Shown in pieces: positions 33,772 to 42,826 of a DNA stretch of 64,000 nucleotides. This DNA comes from a bacterium (lineage in GTDB: Bacteria > Chloroflexota > Dehalococcoidia > Tepidiformales > Tepidiformaceae). The notes below the pieces were generated by a model. That model worked only from the letters and a program-made list of their open reading frames with translations. It was not told where the DNA came from and did no database searches. The stretch spans positions 55,698 to 119,697 of the forward strand of contig QEVS01000007.1 in NCBI GenBank assembly GCA_003577245.1. Direction: 5' to 3'. The translations under genes were made by a program, and so were the position numbers. The first letter of the stretch is position 1. Every line of letters starts with the position of its first letter.

Positions 33772-35307
33772 ATGACAACATCCCGACCGATCGGCTCGCT
33801 GCTGCTGGAACTGCCGGGCGCCGAACTCCTGGCCGGCGCAGGCGATGCTACCGTTCGCGCCGTCGAACATGACTCACGCAACGCAAGGCCAGGCACGCTC
33901 TTCGTGGCCGTTCCCGGTTTCAACTTTGATGGCCACAGCTTTCTGCCGGCCGTGGTCCAGTCCGGAGCGGGCGCGATGGTGGTCCAGCGCGACCGCCCGG
34001 CGGCGTGGGGTGACCTTCCCTCCGGGCCGGCCGTCATTGTGGTTGACGATACCCGGGCAGCCCTCTCGGCCGCCGCGGCCTGGTTCTACGGCCATCCCGG
34101 ACGCGAGATGACCGTGGTGGGAGTGACGGGCACCGATGGCAAGACCACCACCTCGCACCTCCTCACGAGCGTCCTTGAGGCCGGCGGAGCCAGGGTAGGC
34201 CGCCTGGGCACGGTCGACGTTCGCATCGCCGGACAGGAAGACAGCGCCACCGAGCGCATGACAACCCCGGAGGCCACGGAGGTGCAGCGCCTCCTGCGGA
34301 AGATGGCAGACGCCGGTTGCCGCTATGCAATCGTGGAGTCGACCAGTCACGGGCTCGCGCTCCACCGCCTCGACCACGTGGAATACGACATCGCCGTGTT
34401 CACGAACATCACCGGCGACCACCTCGATTTCCACGAGACGTTCGAGGCCTACCGCGAAGCGAAGGGCCGGCTCTTTGAAGCGCTGGACCGCACGGCCGGC
34501 AAAGGCGTTCCCAGGTGCGCCGTGGTCAATGCCGATGACCCATCGGCCAACTTCATGCTCGAACGAACCCGGGCTCGTGCGTTGCGTTACGGGCTGCAGT
34601 CACGCGACGCCGAGGTGCTGGCGACCAACCTGAATCTGCGTCCCGATGGGAGCGACTTCCGCCTGGTGACGCCCTCCGGCTCCGCGGAAGTCAGCATCAG
34701 GCTGCCGGCTATCTTCAACGTGGCGAACGCCCTCGCCGCGGCAGCCGCCGGCTTCGCCCTTGGCCTCGACACGGGCGTCATCACGGCCGGGCTCGCCGCC
34801 TGCCCCGGTGTGCCCGGGCGCATGGAACGGATAGATGCAGGGCAGCCCTTCGACGTGATCGTCGACTACGCGCATACCGGCGACGCCGTGCGCAAGGTGC
34901 TTTCGGTGCTGCGAGGGGTTTCCAAGGGGCGCCTGATCATCGTCATCGGCGCGGCCGGTGAACGCGACCCGGGACGCCGCTTTGGCGTGGGGCGCGCCGC
35001 AGCCGAGGGGGCCGACTTCGCTGTCTTCACAAACGAGGACCCTCGCAGCGAAGACCCCGGCGCGATCGTGCGCGAGATTGGCCGCCACGCCGAGGGCGCC
35101 GGCCGCGTGCGCGGCCAGGACTTCATCGAGGTGGAAGACCGGCGGGCCGCCATCGCTGAAGCCTTCCGCAGGGCGCGAGGCGGGGACCTCGTGCTCGTGG
35201 CCGGAAAAGGGCACGAGAAGTCCATCGTCTTCGCGGGCGGCTCCGTGGAGTGGGACGACCGCGTGGTGGCGCGCGAGGAGCTGGCGAAGCTCGGCTTCGG
35301 CCGCTAG
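33772..35307 (+). CDS. murE: UDP-N-acetylmuramoyl-tripeptide synthetase MurE
   Basis: 511 residues. Adds the third amino acid (usually meso-DAP or L-Lys) to UDP-MurNAc-L-Ala-D-Glu in peptidoglycan synthesis. The P-loop is GVTGTDGKTTT (about 118-128), the central domain holds ESTSHGL and NITGDHLDFH, and the C-terminal substrate motif reads NEDPRSEDP. The Arg in the DNPR-like motif is the one that contacts the DAP carboxylate in E. coli, so meso-DAP is slightly favoured; ornithine or Lys cannot be excluded. The start ATG 33772 has only a weak GCGAGA ribosome site. No other mur genes follow. Confidence 0.93.
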   Translation: MTTSRPIGSLLLELPGAELLAGAGDATVRAVEHDSRNARPGTLFVAVPGFNFDGHSFLPAVVQSGAGAMVVQRDRPAAWGDLPSGPAVIVVDDTRAALSAAAAWFYGHPGREMTVVGVTGTDGKTTTSHLLTSVLEAGGARVGRLGTVDVRIAGQEDSATERMTTPEATEVQRLLRKMADAGCRYAIVESTSHGLALHRLDHVEYDIAVFTNITGDHLDFHETFEAYREAKGRLFEALDRTAGKGVPRCAVVNADDPSANFMLERTRARALRYGLQSRDAEVLATNLNLRPDGSDFRLVTPSGSAEVSIRLPAIFNVANALAAAAAGFALGLDTGVITAGLAACPGVPGRMERIDAGQPFDVIVDYAHTGDAVRKVLSVLRGVSKGRLIIVIGAAGERDPGRRFGVGRAAAEGADFAVFTNEDPRSEDPGAIVREIGRHAEGAGRVRGQDFIEVEDRRAAIAEAFRRARGGDLVLVAGKGHEKSIVFAGGSVEWDDRVVAREELAKLGFGR

Positions 35308-35334
35308 TTGCGGCGCGGACGCCGCCCCGCATGG

Positions 35335-35340
35335 TAGACT
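35335..35340 (+). promoter_or_regulatory. -10 hexamer TAGACT before the MBL-fold gene
   Basis: TAGACT ends 10 nt before ATG 35351; no leader long enough for a Shine-Dalgarno. A TTGCGG lies at 35308-35313 but with an over-long 21 nt spacer. Confidence 0.4.
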
Positions 35341-35350
35341 CCGCGGCGCA

Positions 35351-36274
35351 ATGAAAACTCATCACATCCCGGCCTGGGATACCAAACTCCACGAGCTGGC
35401 CGATGGCGTGTTCGCATACACGCAGGCCACGGGTGGCTTCTGCATCGCCAATGCCGGTTTTGTTGCCGGCGATGACGAAGGGGTCGCCATCGACGCCCTG
35501 TTTGCGCCCCGAATGACCGAGGCCTTTCAGAAGGCGGTTCGCCGGGCTTCGAAAGCCAGGGTGCGGCGACTCATCAACACCCACCACCACCTCGATCACT
35601 CGCTGGGCAACGTCATGTTCCCGAAGGCCACGATTATCGCCCAGGAACAGGCGCGCGAGGTGATCATCCGCACCGGCTTCCCCAAGGAGCAGTTGCTGGC
35701 GATTGCTCCCTGGTTCAAGAAAGACCTGAAGGGGAAGATCACGGTTCGCGCCCCCGATGTCACATTCGAGCGGCACCTCACCCTCTACGTGGGCGGACGC
35801 CGGCTCGACCTGACTCACGTGGGCCCGGCCCACACAGTCGGAGACGTGCTCGTGCACCTGGCGGCCGACCGCGTGCTCTTTGCCGGGGACGTCTGCTTCT
35901 TCTACGTGACGCCACTTGCCTTTGAAGGGAACATTGCCGGGTGGGTGCGCGCCCTCCAGGCCATTGAGGACATGGAAAACGTCGAAACCATTGTCCCCGG
36001 TCATGGGCCACTGGGCACCAAGGAGCAGGTACGCGAAGTGCGGACCTACTTCGAGGTCATCACGCGTGAGGCGCACCGGCGGTTCGAAGCAGGGATGACC
36101 GAAGACGATGCCGCCCGCGATATCGCAATCGGTGAGTACGTTCACTGGGGCGAGGCGGAGCGCCTGCTCCCCAACGTGTACAGGCTCTTCACGCAGTTCC
36201 GGGGAGACCCCAACGGGCCGATTGACGTGGCCCGGGCGTTCGCGGGCATGGCTGAGCTTTCGGTGAAGCAATAA
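35351..36274 (+). CDS. MBL-fold metallo-hydrolase (SoxH/glyoxalase-II-like)
   Basis: 307 residues from ATG 35351. The metal motif HxHxDH appears as THHHLDHSLGN, further His in HVGPAHTVGD, Asp in FAGDVCFF and C-terminal PGHGPLG. This is a complete di-metal metallo-beta-lactamase site. Substrate unknown; the length and N-terminus (LADGVFAYTQATGGF) fit general hydrolases acting on thioesters or lactones. A longer in-frame upstream extension would lie inside murE and is rejected. Confidence 0.85.
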   Translation: MKTHHIPAWDTKLHELADGVFAYTQATGGFCIANAGFVAGDDEGVAIDALFAPRMTEAFQKAVRRASKARVRRLINTHHHLDHSLGNVMFPKATIIAQEQAREVIIRTGFPKEQLLAIAPWFKKDLKGKITVRAPDVTFERHLTLYVGGRRLDLTHVGPAHTVGDVLVHLAADRVLFAGDVCFFYVTPLAFEGNIAGWVRALQAIEDMENVETIVPGHGPLGTKEQVREVRTYFEVITREAHRRFEAGMTEDDAARDIAIGEYVHWGEAERLLPNVYRLFTQFRGDPNGPIDVARAFAGMAELSVKQ

Positions 36275-36359
36275 GCGGCGCTGCCGCCGCCTTCCCGGCA
36301 AGGTCACGGCCTGGCTCCGTTGCCGGGGCATGGCAATGGCTTCTGCTAAGCTCGACAGC

Positions 36360-37094
36360 ATGACGAGCGCGCTCGATTTCGACGCCGCTGAAGAACTCCT
36401 GCTCGCCGCTGAGTTCGAGGAATTGCAGCCGGTGTGGCACTCGTCGAACCGTGTCTACCTGGCGCAGATGAGCGGCCCCGGGGATAGCAGGTTCGCCGCC
36501 GTCTACAAGCCGCGCAAAGGCGAACGTCCGCTCTGGGACTTCCCGGAAGGGACGTTGCACCGCCGTGAGGTCGCAGCCTACCGGCTTTCGCTCATGCTCG
36601 GCTGGCCGTCGATCCCCCCGACGGTGCTGCGCGATGGCCCGGGTGGCGAAGGCTCGATTCAGCTCTTCATCGACCACGACCCGGCCCAGCACTTCTTCGA
36701 ATTGCGCGAAGTGGCCGGCCTGGTTCCGCAGCTCCAGCAGATCGTACTCTTCGATTATGTCGCTAACAACGCCGACCGGAAGGGTGGCCATTGCCTCCTG
36801 GGTGTTGACGGCCGCATCTGGGCCATCGACCACGGCCTCTGCTTCCACAACCAATACAAGCTTCGCAGCGTAATCTGGGACTGGGCGGGCGATCCGGCGC
36901 CCGAGGGTTGGCTGAGTGACGTGGCCCGCGTTGGCGAAGCCCTGGCCGCTGGATCGGGAGGCCGCGGCCCGCTTACCGGACTCCTTGAGGATGTGGAGAC
37001 GGAGGCAATCGTTGCCCGCATCGGGGAAATCCTGGAGTCGAAGCGATTCCCCCAGCCGGGACCACATCGCAGCTATCCCTGGCCGCTCGTCTGA
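36360..37094 (+). CDS. SCO1664-family protein (PI3/4-kinase-like fold)
   Basis: 244 residues from ATG 36360, 8 nt after TAAGCT. FAAVYKPRKGERPLWDFPEG and VANNADRKGGHCLL plus WAIDHGLCFH match the TIGR03843/SCO1664 group, whose distant relation to phosphatidylinositol-kinase folds is suggested by the Lys in YKPRKGE and the NNADRKGGH / IDHG pair. The cellular role is unknown. In actinobacteria these genes often accompany a phosphatase and a mycothiol-like or LLM gene; none lies adjacent here. Confidence 0.78.
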   Translation: MTSALDFDAAEELLLAAEFEELQPVWHSSNRVYLAQMSGPGDSRFAAVYKPRKGERPLWDFPEGTLHRREVAAYRLSLMLGWPSIPPTVLRDGPGGEGSIQLFIDHDPAQHFFELREVAGLVPQLQQIVLFDYVANNADRKGGHCLLGVDGRIWAIDHGLCFHNQYKLRSVIWDWAGDPAPEGWLSDVARVGEALAAGSGGRGPLTGLLEDVETEAIVARIGEILESKRFPQPGPHRSYPWPLV

Positions 37095-37107
37095 GCACGG
37101 CTGGGGG

Positions 37108-37581
37108 TCAGGACCCCGGAGCGGCCACCTCCGCGGCGGCGTCTCGCGCCCGGGCACGGACATCGCGCGGGTGGAGAGTGGCGCCACACTCGGAACACGA
37201 AAGCGTTGGCGCGGTTTCGTGGCCGCACGGCTGGTGCACGAGCGTCAGCGGCGGGCCGTCGGCGCCCGCCGTCCAGCGGTCACCCCAGCGCATCATCGCC
37301 ACGAGGATGGGGTAAAGGTCGAGGCCTTTTTCCGTGAGGCGGTATTCGAAACGCTCCGGGCGGCCCTGGTAGCGGCGGCGTTCAAGGATGCCACGGTCCA
37401 CAAGCGCCTGGAGGCGCGTGCTGAGCACGTTGCGGGCGATGCCGAGGCGCTCCTGGATGTCATCGAAACGGCGCACGCCAAGAAATGCCTCACGAATGAT
37501 GAGCATTGTCCACCATTCGCCCACGACATCGAGGGTGCGTGCCACCGAGCAGTTCATTTGCGCGAAGCTTGTTCGCCGCAT
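37108..37581 (-). CDS. HxlR-family transcriptional regulator with C-terminal zinc ribbon
   Basis: 157 residues from ATG 37581. HxlR winged helix (about 8-105): SVARTLDVVGEWWTMLIIREAF, seen as VVGEWWTMLIIREA, and FDDIQERLGIARNVLSTRL. A short zinc-binding tail follows with CGHE and CSECG (about 120-135), found in a subset of the family. It begins 6 nt from a TAGATT -10, hence probably leaderless, and is divergent from the MBL gene at 37698, a likely target. Confidence 0.88.
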   Translation of the reverse strand: MRRTSFAQMNCSVARTLDVVGEWWTMLIIREAFLGVRRFDDIQERLGIARNVLSTRLQALVDRGILERRRYQGRPERFEYRLTEKGLDLYPILVAMMRWGDRWTAGADGPPLTLVHQPCGHETAPTLSCSECGATLHPRDVRARARDAAAEVAAPGS

Positions 37582-37587
37582 GGCCCC

Positions 37588-37593
37588 AATCTA
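37588..37593 (-). promoter_or_regulatory. -10 hexamer TAGATT for the HxlR gene
   Basis: On the minus strand TAGATT (37593-37588) ends 6 nt before ATG 37581. Confidence 0.45.
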
Positions 37594-37669
37594 ACACGAG
37601 CGGCGTACGGAGATGAACCCGCAGCGGTGTGAAACCCGGCCTTCTCCGCGAAACACCCGGGCGCAGGCG

Positions 37670-37675
37670 TACAAT
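37670..37675 (+). promoter_or_regulatory. -10 hexamer TACAAT for the divergent MBL gene
   Basis: TACAAT overlaps the first ATG in the frame, so that ATG cannot be the real start. The transcript would begin near 37683 and the TTG at 37698 has a GGAGG 9-10 nt upstream. Confidence 0.5.
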
Positions 37676-37697
37676 GCGGTGCCGGAGGGCTCCCCGC

Positions 37698-38531
37698 TTG
37701 AAGAAAACGCGAATTGGGAATGTAGAAGTTACGGCGCTGCTCGATACGCCAGTGCTGATGAACCCTCATGTGTTCATGCCAAAGGTGGCAGAGCAGATGA
37801 TCGCCGAATACCCCCAGCTCCTGGATGGGCGCCAGCTGATGACCATGAGCATCACCACCTACCTGCTGCGCTCGGCGGGTAAGAACATTCTCATCGACAC
37901 TGGCCTGGGCGCGCGCAAACGCCCCTTCTTCCCGCAGGGAAGGCTCGATGAGTCTCTCCGCGACGCCGGGGTGGACCCCGCAGATATCGATACCGTCGTG
38001 CACACCCACCTTCACATCGACCATGTGGGGTGGAACACGGTCGACGCCGACGATGGAAGCCGGCGCATCTTCTTCCCCAACGCTCGCTTTGTGGTGCAAC
38101 AGAAGGAATGGGACTACTGGATGCAGCCCGTGCACATGGGGGACCCGGCCAATGCGCACCTGGTGGAGTGCGTTGCCCCGCTTCAGAGCAGCGGCCGTCT
38201 GCAACTCGTCTCCGGCGAACAGCCTTTGGACGAGCAGATAACCTTCATCGCGACGCCGGGCCATACGCCGGGACACGTCGCCATTGGCGTCTACTCGGCG
38301 GGCGAGCGCGCCGTGATTGTTGGCGACGCCAGCCACCACCCGGTACAGCTTGACCACCCCGACTGGTCTCCCTCTGCAGACGTTGACCCGGTACTGTCTG
38401 CCCGGACGCGAGAGGGGCTATTTGAAGCAGCGGAAAGCGACGGGCGGGCCTGGATTGCGGGGCACTGGCAGTACCCCGGCTTCGGCCGTATCCTGCGGCT
38501 CAATGGCAAGAGGGTGTTCCAGGCCCTTTGA
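37698..38531 (+). CDS. MBL-fold hydrolase, lactonase (AiiA-like) family
   Basis: 277 residues from TTG 37698, chosen because a TACAAT -10 and a GGAGG lie just upstream. The protein shows HTHLHIDHVGWN (HxHxDH), HTPGHVAIG, VIVGDASHHP and GHWQYPGFGRI. The order matches N-acyl homoserine lactonase-like MBL proteins. Substrate could be a lactone, carbonate ester or other; quorum-quenching is not implied. Divergent from the HxlR regulator, with promoters in a 116 bp gap. Confidence 0.82.
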   Translation: MKKTRIGNVEVTALLDTPVLMNPHVFMPKVAEQMIAEYPQLLDGRQLMTMSITTYLLRSAGKNILIDTGLGARKRPFFPQGRLDESLRDAGVDPADIDTVVHTHLHIDHVGWNTVDADDGSRRIFFPNARFVVQQKEWDYWMQPVHMGDPANAHLVECVAPLQSSGRLQLVSGEQPLDEQITFIATPGHTPGHVAIGVYSAGERAVIVGDASHHPVQLDHPDWSPSADVDPVLSARTREGLFEAAESDGRAWIAGHWQYPGFGRILRLNGKRVFQAL

Positions 38532-38536
38532 CGGGC

Positions 38537-38565
38537 TTGCCGCGGCGCGATGCCGGCCTTAGCTT
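38537..38565 (+). promoter_or_regulatory. promoter for the CSLREA surface protein
   Basis: -35 TTGCCG (38537-38542), 17 nt spacer, -10 TAGCTT (38560-38565), then 7 nt to ATG 38573: leaderless or nearly so. Confidence 0.45.
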
Positions 38566-38572
38566 GAGCGCA

Positions 38573-40444
38573 ATGATAGGCAGAACCGTACTCACGGGTA
38601 TGTTCCTCCCGGCTGCCATCCTCTTTGCCTCATTGCTGGTGGGCGGGGGCGTTCCCGGCCACCTGGGTCGAGCGGATTCACCCCTGGCAGTTGAGGTCAC
38701 GGCTGCCGACGACGCCACAGACGCGGTGTGCCCGCACGCAACGAAGTGCTCGTTGCGCAAGGCTATCGAGCTGGTCAACGCCGACCCCGGCACGGACGAG
38801 TACCTCATTACCTTCGCCGAAGCTGCCTTCCCGGCAGACACGCCCGCGACGATCGGCGTTGCAGATGATCCGCTCCCGGCGATCACCCGGGCACACGTGA
38901 CAGTCGATGCACGCGAGCGCGGCGTGCGCCTGGACGGCAGCAATCTGCCCGAAGCGGGGCCGCCCGATGGCCTGGTCTTCGAAGGTGAAGGCGCCGTGGT
39001 GACCGGGCTGAGCATCCACAACTTCGAAGGGAGGTGCCTTGTCCTGGCGGGGGCCTCATCGCTGGCTGGCGGGAACCTGCCGGGTGATGGCAATTCAGTG
39101 GGCGGCTGCGCCGCGGGGATAGTCCTGGCCGGGGCCAGCTCCAGGGCGGAGGGGAACAGGGCCGGCTTCGTGGCCGGGGGAACAGACGAGGCGGCGCTCG
39201 ACATCGGCATCCTTGTGACCGCGGCCTCGGCAACCGTGGGCGGGCCCACCGCCGGCCACGGAAACCTGGTTGGTCACGCGGAAACCGCGATCAGGGTGGG
39301 CGCCGGCGCAGGGGCGCCTTTCGAAAACGCGAAGGTCGCCCACAATGTCGTTGGTGGCAGCCCGGGCGGGGGTGAAGCCCCCGTTGGGGTCGGGGTCGAC
39401 CTGCGGCAGCCCGGCTCCCGGACGAGCGTCGAGGACAACCTGATCACCCACGCAGAAACCGGCATCCGCGTGGCGGCCACCGAAGGCGGAACCAGCGTCA
39501 CCGGCAACACGTTCGCCAACAACCAGTTCTCCGGGTTGCTCGGGATGGCCATCGACCTCAACGCCGACGGCCAGCAGAACGCCAACGACGAAGGTGACGC
39601 CGACACCGGAGCGAACAACCTGCTCAACCACCCGGTTATCACCAGGGCGACCCAGGGGCAGATCAGCGGCAGCGCCGGGGCAACCTGCGCCGGCTGCACC
39701 GTGGCGCTCTATGCCGCGAACCACGCACCTGGCGGCGCCGGGGACTACGGTGCGACGGCGGTAGCAGGCGGGACTGCCATTACCGGCAGCACCGGGGCAT
39801 TCCAGTTCGATGGGCTCCCCCTTAGCCCCGGCCAGTGGGTCATCGCACTGGTGACTGATGGAGACGGCAACACGAGCGAGTTCGGCCCAAGCGCCCGCGT
39901 CGGTGCGGGCGTGGTGCAGTGCGCAAACCCGGCTCTGCATCCGGGCTGGAACCAGGCCGGTTACTTCGGATCCGGCACGCTCACTCTCGGCGACGCTTAC
40001 CCGGCCAACGGCGGCCAGGTGGCTTCAATCCACCACCTGACCGATGGCACGGCCAGCTTCACGAGCTGGTACGCCAGCACGACCGCAGGAAGAACCCTGT
40101 ACACACTCAGCCCGGGCGAGGCCTACTGGTTCTTCGCTTCTGCTGCGGTAGGCGGGAGCGGCGGCTTCACCCTGACCGTGCCGGTGCCGGTTCCCCTCAA
40201 GGCCGGCTGGAACGAGTTCGTCTACATTGGCGCGACGGCCGACGTGCGCGACGCCCTGGCAAGCGTCGCAGGCAGGTACACGGCCGTCTACCGCTTCAGC
40301 AACGATGGCACGGCAGCGCGCTGGCAGGCGTGGGGAGACGCGACCACGCCGGACTACGTACGCGCCTTCACCGAAATGGAGGCCTGCGGAGTCTATTCCG
40401 TGCACCTCACCGAGGATGCAACGCTAACCCCACCGCACCCCTGA
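38573..40444 (+). CDS. secreted CSLREA-domain right-handed beta-helix protein
   Basis: 623 residues from ATG 38573. A signal peptide (about 1-30) is followed by a CSLREA-type domain: CSLRKAIELVNADPGTDEYLI is conserved, given here as CSLRKAIELVN. A parallel beta-helix-like stretch (about 110-400) has repeated VGGxxxGHGNLVG and GNTFANNQ units. The last 130 residues contain two similar halves built on PGWNQAGYFG and AGWNEFVYIG. There is no membrane anchor, so it is probably secreted or surface-attached. The substrate or ligand is unknown. Confidence 0.82.
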   Translation: MIGRTVLTGMFLPAAILFASLLVGGGVPGHLGRADSPLAVEVTAADDATDAVCPHATKCSLRKAIELVNADPGTDEYLITFAEAAFPADTPATIGVADDPLPAITRAHVTVDARERGVRLDGSNLPEAGPPDGLVFEGEGAVVTGLSIHNFEGRCLVLAGASSLAGGNLPGDGNSVGGCAAGIVLAGASSRAEGNRAGFVAGGTDEAALDIGILVTAASATVGGPTAGHGNLVGHAETAIRVGAGAGAPFENAKVAHNVVGGSPGGGEAPVGVGVDLRQPGSRTSVEDNLITHAETGIRVAATEGGTSVTGNTFANNQFSGLLGMAIDLNADGQQNANDEGDADTGANNLLNHPVITRATQGQISGSAGATCAGCTVALYAANHAPGGAGDYGATAVAGGTAITGSTGAFQFDGLPLSPGQWVIALVTDGDGNTSEFGPSARVGAGVVQCANPALHPGWNQAGYFGSGTLTLGDAYPANGGQVASIHHLTDGTASFTSWYASTTAGRTLYTLSPGEAYWFFASAAVGGSGGFTLTVPVPVPLKAGWNEFVYIGATADVRDALASVAGRYTAVYRFSNDGTAARWQAWGDATTPDYVRAFTEMEACGVYSVHLTEDATLTPPHP

Positions 40445-40463
40445 CCTTCGCACGCCCGGGCGA

Positions 40464-40469
40464 TATACT
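40464..40469 (+). promoter_or_regulatory. -10 hexamer TATACT for the Eis-like gene
   Basis: TATACT with a leader of about 40 nt; GGGGAG (40504-40509) then lies 6 nt before ATG 40516. Confidence 0.45.
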
Positions 40470-40515
40470 CATTGCTTCGCGCCGGCCGCCACGATTGCCG
40501 GGCGGGGAGATGACA

Positions 40516-41733
40516 ATGGCCGTGGAAATCCGCCCCTGCCGTGACCGGGACGAGCTCGCCGACTACGGCAAGATCGTCTCGTATGTCTTCGCGAGCACCG
40601 AGGGCATGGAAGAGGAGCTCGCGACAACCCAGCCCGAGTGGACAACCTGCGCCTTCGTGGACGGCCGCATGGCCACCACGCTGGGGGCCTATCCCTTTAC
40701 GGTCAGGCTGAATGGCGCTCCCGTCCCCATGGGAGGGGTGACCGCCGTGGGAACGCTGCCAGAGTTCCGCCGGAGGGGCCTGCTCCGCCAGGTGATGCGG
40801 CAGGCGTTCGAAACCATGCGGGACCGCGGCCAGGACTTTGCCATCCTGCTCGCCAGCATGGGAGCGATCTACCAGCGCTTCGGCTACGGGCTGGCCTGCA
40901 GCTACATCCGCTACGAGTTCGACCCGCGTTTCGCCGCCTTCGAAACGACCGCGCCCGCGCCCGGCAGCGTGACCATGATGACCCCCGATGAGGCGTTCCC
41001 CATCATCAAGCAGCTCTACATCCGCTGGGCCACCCCGCGCAACCTGGCCATCCACCGCTCCACCGACCTCTGGCGGGCCGGCCGGCTACGGCCCCGGAAG
41101 AAAGACGAGCCCGTTTACGTGGCTGTCTATCGGGATGCGGACGGCGAACCCCAGGGGCACGCTGTCTACCAGACTCACGAGGAGCACGGCAGCGCGCCCG
41201 GTCCCGACCAGGCGCTGACGGTCCGCGACTTCATCGCCCTCAACATCGAAGCCTACCGGGCACTGTGGGAGTACATCCGGTCGCACGACCTGGTGGGCCA
41301 GGTGCGCACGGCAGGGTGCGTGGGCGAAGATGACCCGGCCCCGGACCTCCTGCTCGAGCCGCGGATGCTGAACCGGTACGTGGGCGACCACATCTGGATG
41401 CGCGTCGTCGATGTCGAGCGAGGGCTCGCCCGGCGCCCCTACGGAACCCGGGGCGAGCTGGCCTTCGAAGTCGCGGAAGACGGCCTCTGCCCATGGAACA
41501 AGGGCACGTACCTGCTCGAGACGGATGGCCCCACGGCTTCCGTAACACGCACGGCGCGAGCGCCCGAGCTGGTCATCCCGCTGAACACGCTCGCCTCGCT
41601 GGTCGCGGGGTACCGCACGGCCACGCACTTCGCGCGGATTGGCAGGCTCGAAGCGCGGGACCAATCGGCGCTTGCACGCGCCGATGCTCTCTTCCGAACG
41701 GAATACCCGCCCCATTGCCCGGATTCGTTCTAG
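40516..41733 (+). CDS. Eis-like GNAT N-acetyltransferase
   Basis: 405 residues from ATG 40516, the start best supported by GGGGAG at 6 nt. N-terminal GNAT domain (about 1-150) with GGVTAVGTLPEFRRRGLLRQVM, written here as GTLPEFRRRGLLRQVM; RRRG is the acetyl-CoA pyrophosphate loop. Two further parts follow, a degenerate GNAT domain and an SCP2-like domain, as in Eis. Tyr/Phe-rich YQRFGYGLAC is also typical. Eis acetylates aminoglycosides or proteins in mycobacteria; the physiological substrate here is unknown. The stop overlaps the convergent gene's stop. Confidence 0.83.
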   Translation: MAVEIRPCRDRDELADYGKIVSYVFASTEGMEEELATTQPEWTTCAFVDGRMATTLGAYPFTVRLNGAPVPMGGVTAVGTLPEFRRRGLLRQVMRQAFETMRDRGQDFAILLASMGAIYQRFGYGLACSYIRYEFDPRFAAFETTAPAPGSVTMMTPDEAFPIIKQLYIRWATPRNLAIHRSTDLWRAGRLRPRKKDEPVYVAVYRDADGEPQGHAVYQTHEEHGSAPGPDQALTVRDFIALNIEAYRALWEYIRSHDLVGQVRTAGCVGEDDPAPDLLLEPRMLNRYVGDHIWMRVVDVERGLARRPYGTRGELAFEVAEDGLCPWNKGTYLLETDGPTASVTRTARAPELVIPLNTLASLVAGYRTATHFARIGRLEARDQSALARADALFRTEYPPHCPDSF

Positions 41734-42641
41734 GCATCCAGCACGGCCCGGCGGACCTCGCGCAGGCGGCGCAATGAGCCGAGCACCTCGGGCTGACCGT
41801 TCGTAAGGTGCCGGACGATGACGTCCGTATAGCCCATCCCGGCGTATTCGCGGAAGGCTTCAGCCACCTCGTCCACGTCACCATACACACAGGCGGAGGG
41901 GTCGAAGCCCCGGTACGCGGCGCCCAGGATTGGCTCTGCCACCGCCCGGGCGTGCGCGGACGACTCGCCGGCAAAGACGTCGCGCCTGATAGCTATTGCT
42001 GTGGGCATCCGGCCATGGAAGGCACAGCGCTCGCGATAGTAGAGCGCCCACTCCCGCGCCTGGGCGGGGGTCAGCTCGGGACCAGCCAGCCAAGCATCGC
42101 CGAGGCGGGCAGCGCGGTCGATGGAAGCCCCGGCGCTGCCGCCAATCCACACCTCCACGGGTTCGGGTGGCAGAGGCGCGATGCGAGCCTCCGAAACGCG
42201 GTATCGCCCCGAGCTGGTCACCGTCTCGCCTGCGAGCAGCCGGCGCACGATGCCGAGCCCCTCTTCGAACATGGAGGGTCTGTTGCGCAGGGTTGCACCC
42301 ATGGCCGCGAACTGGGCCCGGCCGTCCCCCAGGGCGCACTGCATAATGAACCTGCCCCCGGCGATCGCCGCGAGGGTTCCCACCTGTTCGGCCACCAGCA
42401 CCGGGTTCCAGAGCGGCAGCAGGAAGAGGCAGCCTGCGGGCCGGTCGCCCCACTCAGACAACAAGCGCCCCATGATAGGAGTGTTTTGGTAGTACGGGGC
42501 AGCCATGGCATGGTGGTCACCGACGAACAGCGAGTCGAGCTCTGCTTCGCGCGCTGCTGCAGCGCGTGCAACCATCCAGCCGGCCGCCTCGCGCGCGTCG
42601 CGGACCGCGTGGAAGCTGGTGAGCGAGATCCCGACCCTCAT
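41730..42641 (-). CDS. LLM-class flavin-dependent (luciferase-like) oxidoreductase
   Basis: 303 residues from ATG 42641. MRVGISLTSFH, FVGDHH, WGDRPAGCLFLLP, GGRFIMQCALGDG and WIGGSAG are conserved features of the bacterial luciferase-like TIM barrel that binds FMN or F420. Substrate unknown. The stop overlaps the stop of the Eis-like gene by 4 bp in convergent orientation. It is followed upstream by a 185 bp region in which I find no gene. Confidence 0.83.
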   Translation of the reverse strand: MRVGISLTSFHAVRDAREAAGWMVARAAAAREAELDSLFVGDHHAMAAPYYQNTPIMGRLLSEWGDRPAGCLFLLPLWNPVLVAEQVGTLAAIAGGRFIMQCALGDGRAQFAAMGATLRNRPSMFEEGLGIVRRLLAGETVTSSGRYRVSEARIAPLPPEPVEVWIGGSAGASIDRAARLGDAWLAGPELTPAQAREWALYYRERCAFHGRMPTAIAIRRDVFAGESSAHARAVAEPILGAAYRGFDPSACVYGDVDEVAEAFREYAGMGYTDVIVRHLTNGQPEVLGSLRRLREVRRAVLDA

Positions 42642-42826
42642 CGCGCCCCTCGCTGCCAATGACAGGGAACCCATTCCGGGGTCAGCGGGCGCGGGCGAGC
42701 GCGCTCCGGTTCAGTTGATGTTTGCGCCGGCAGGCTAAGTTGATAGGCGCCGTGGTGGGTCATGGCCACATACCGGTCCTGGTGAGCGCTCTGCCGTTCA
42801 ACCCCTGTTGGAGGGTCCGACAAAGG

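Noticed and set aside
34958..35350. N-terminal extension of the MBL gene into murE
   Set aside because: The extension is in another frame of murE and is Arg/Ser-rich; the ATG at 35351 follows a TAGACT -10 and gives the family length.
42642..42826. Small minus-strand frame upstream of the luciferase-like gene
   Set aside because: Its sequence is Pro/Arg/Gln-rich, has no ribosome site, and overlaps the start of the LLM gene; treated as non-coding.
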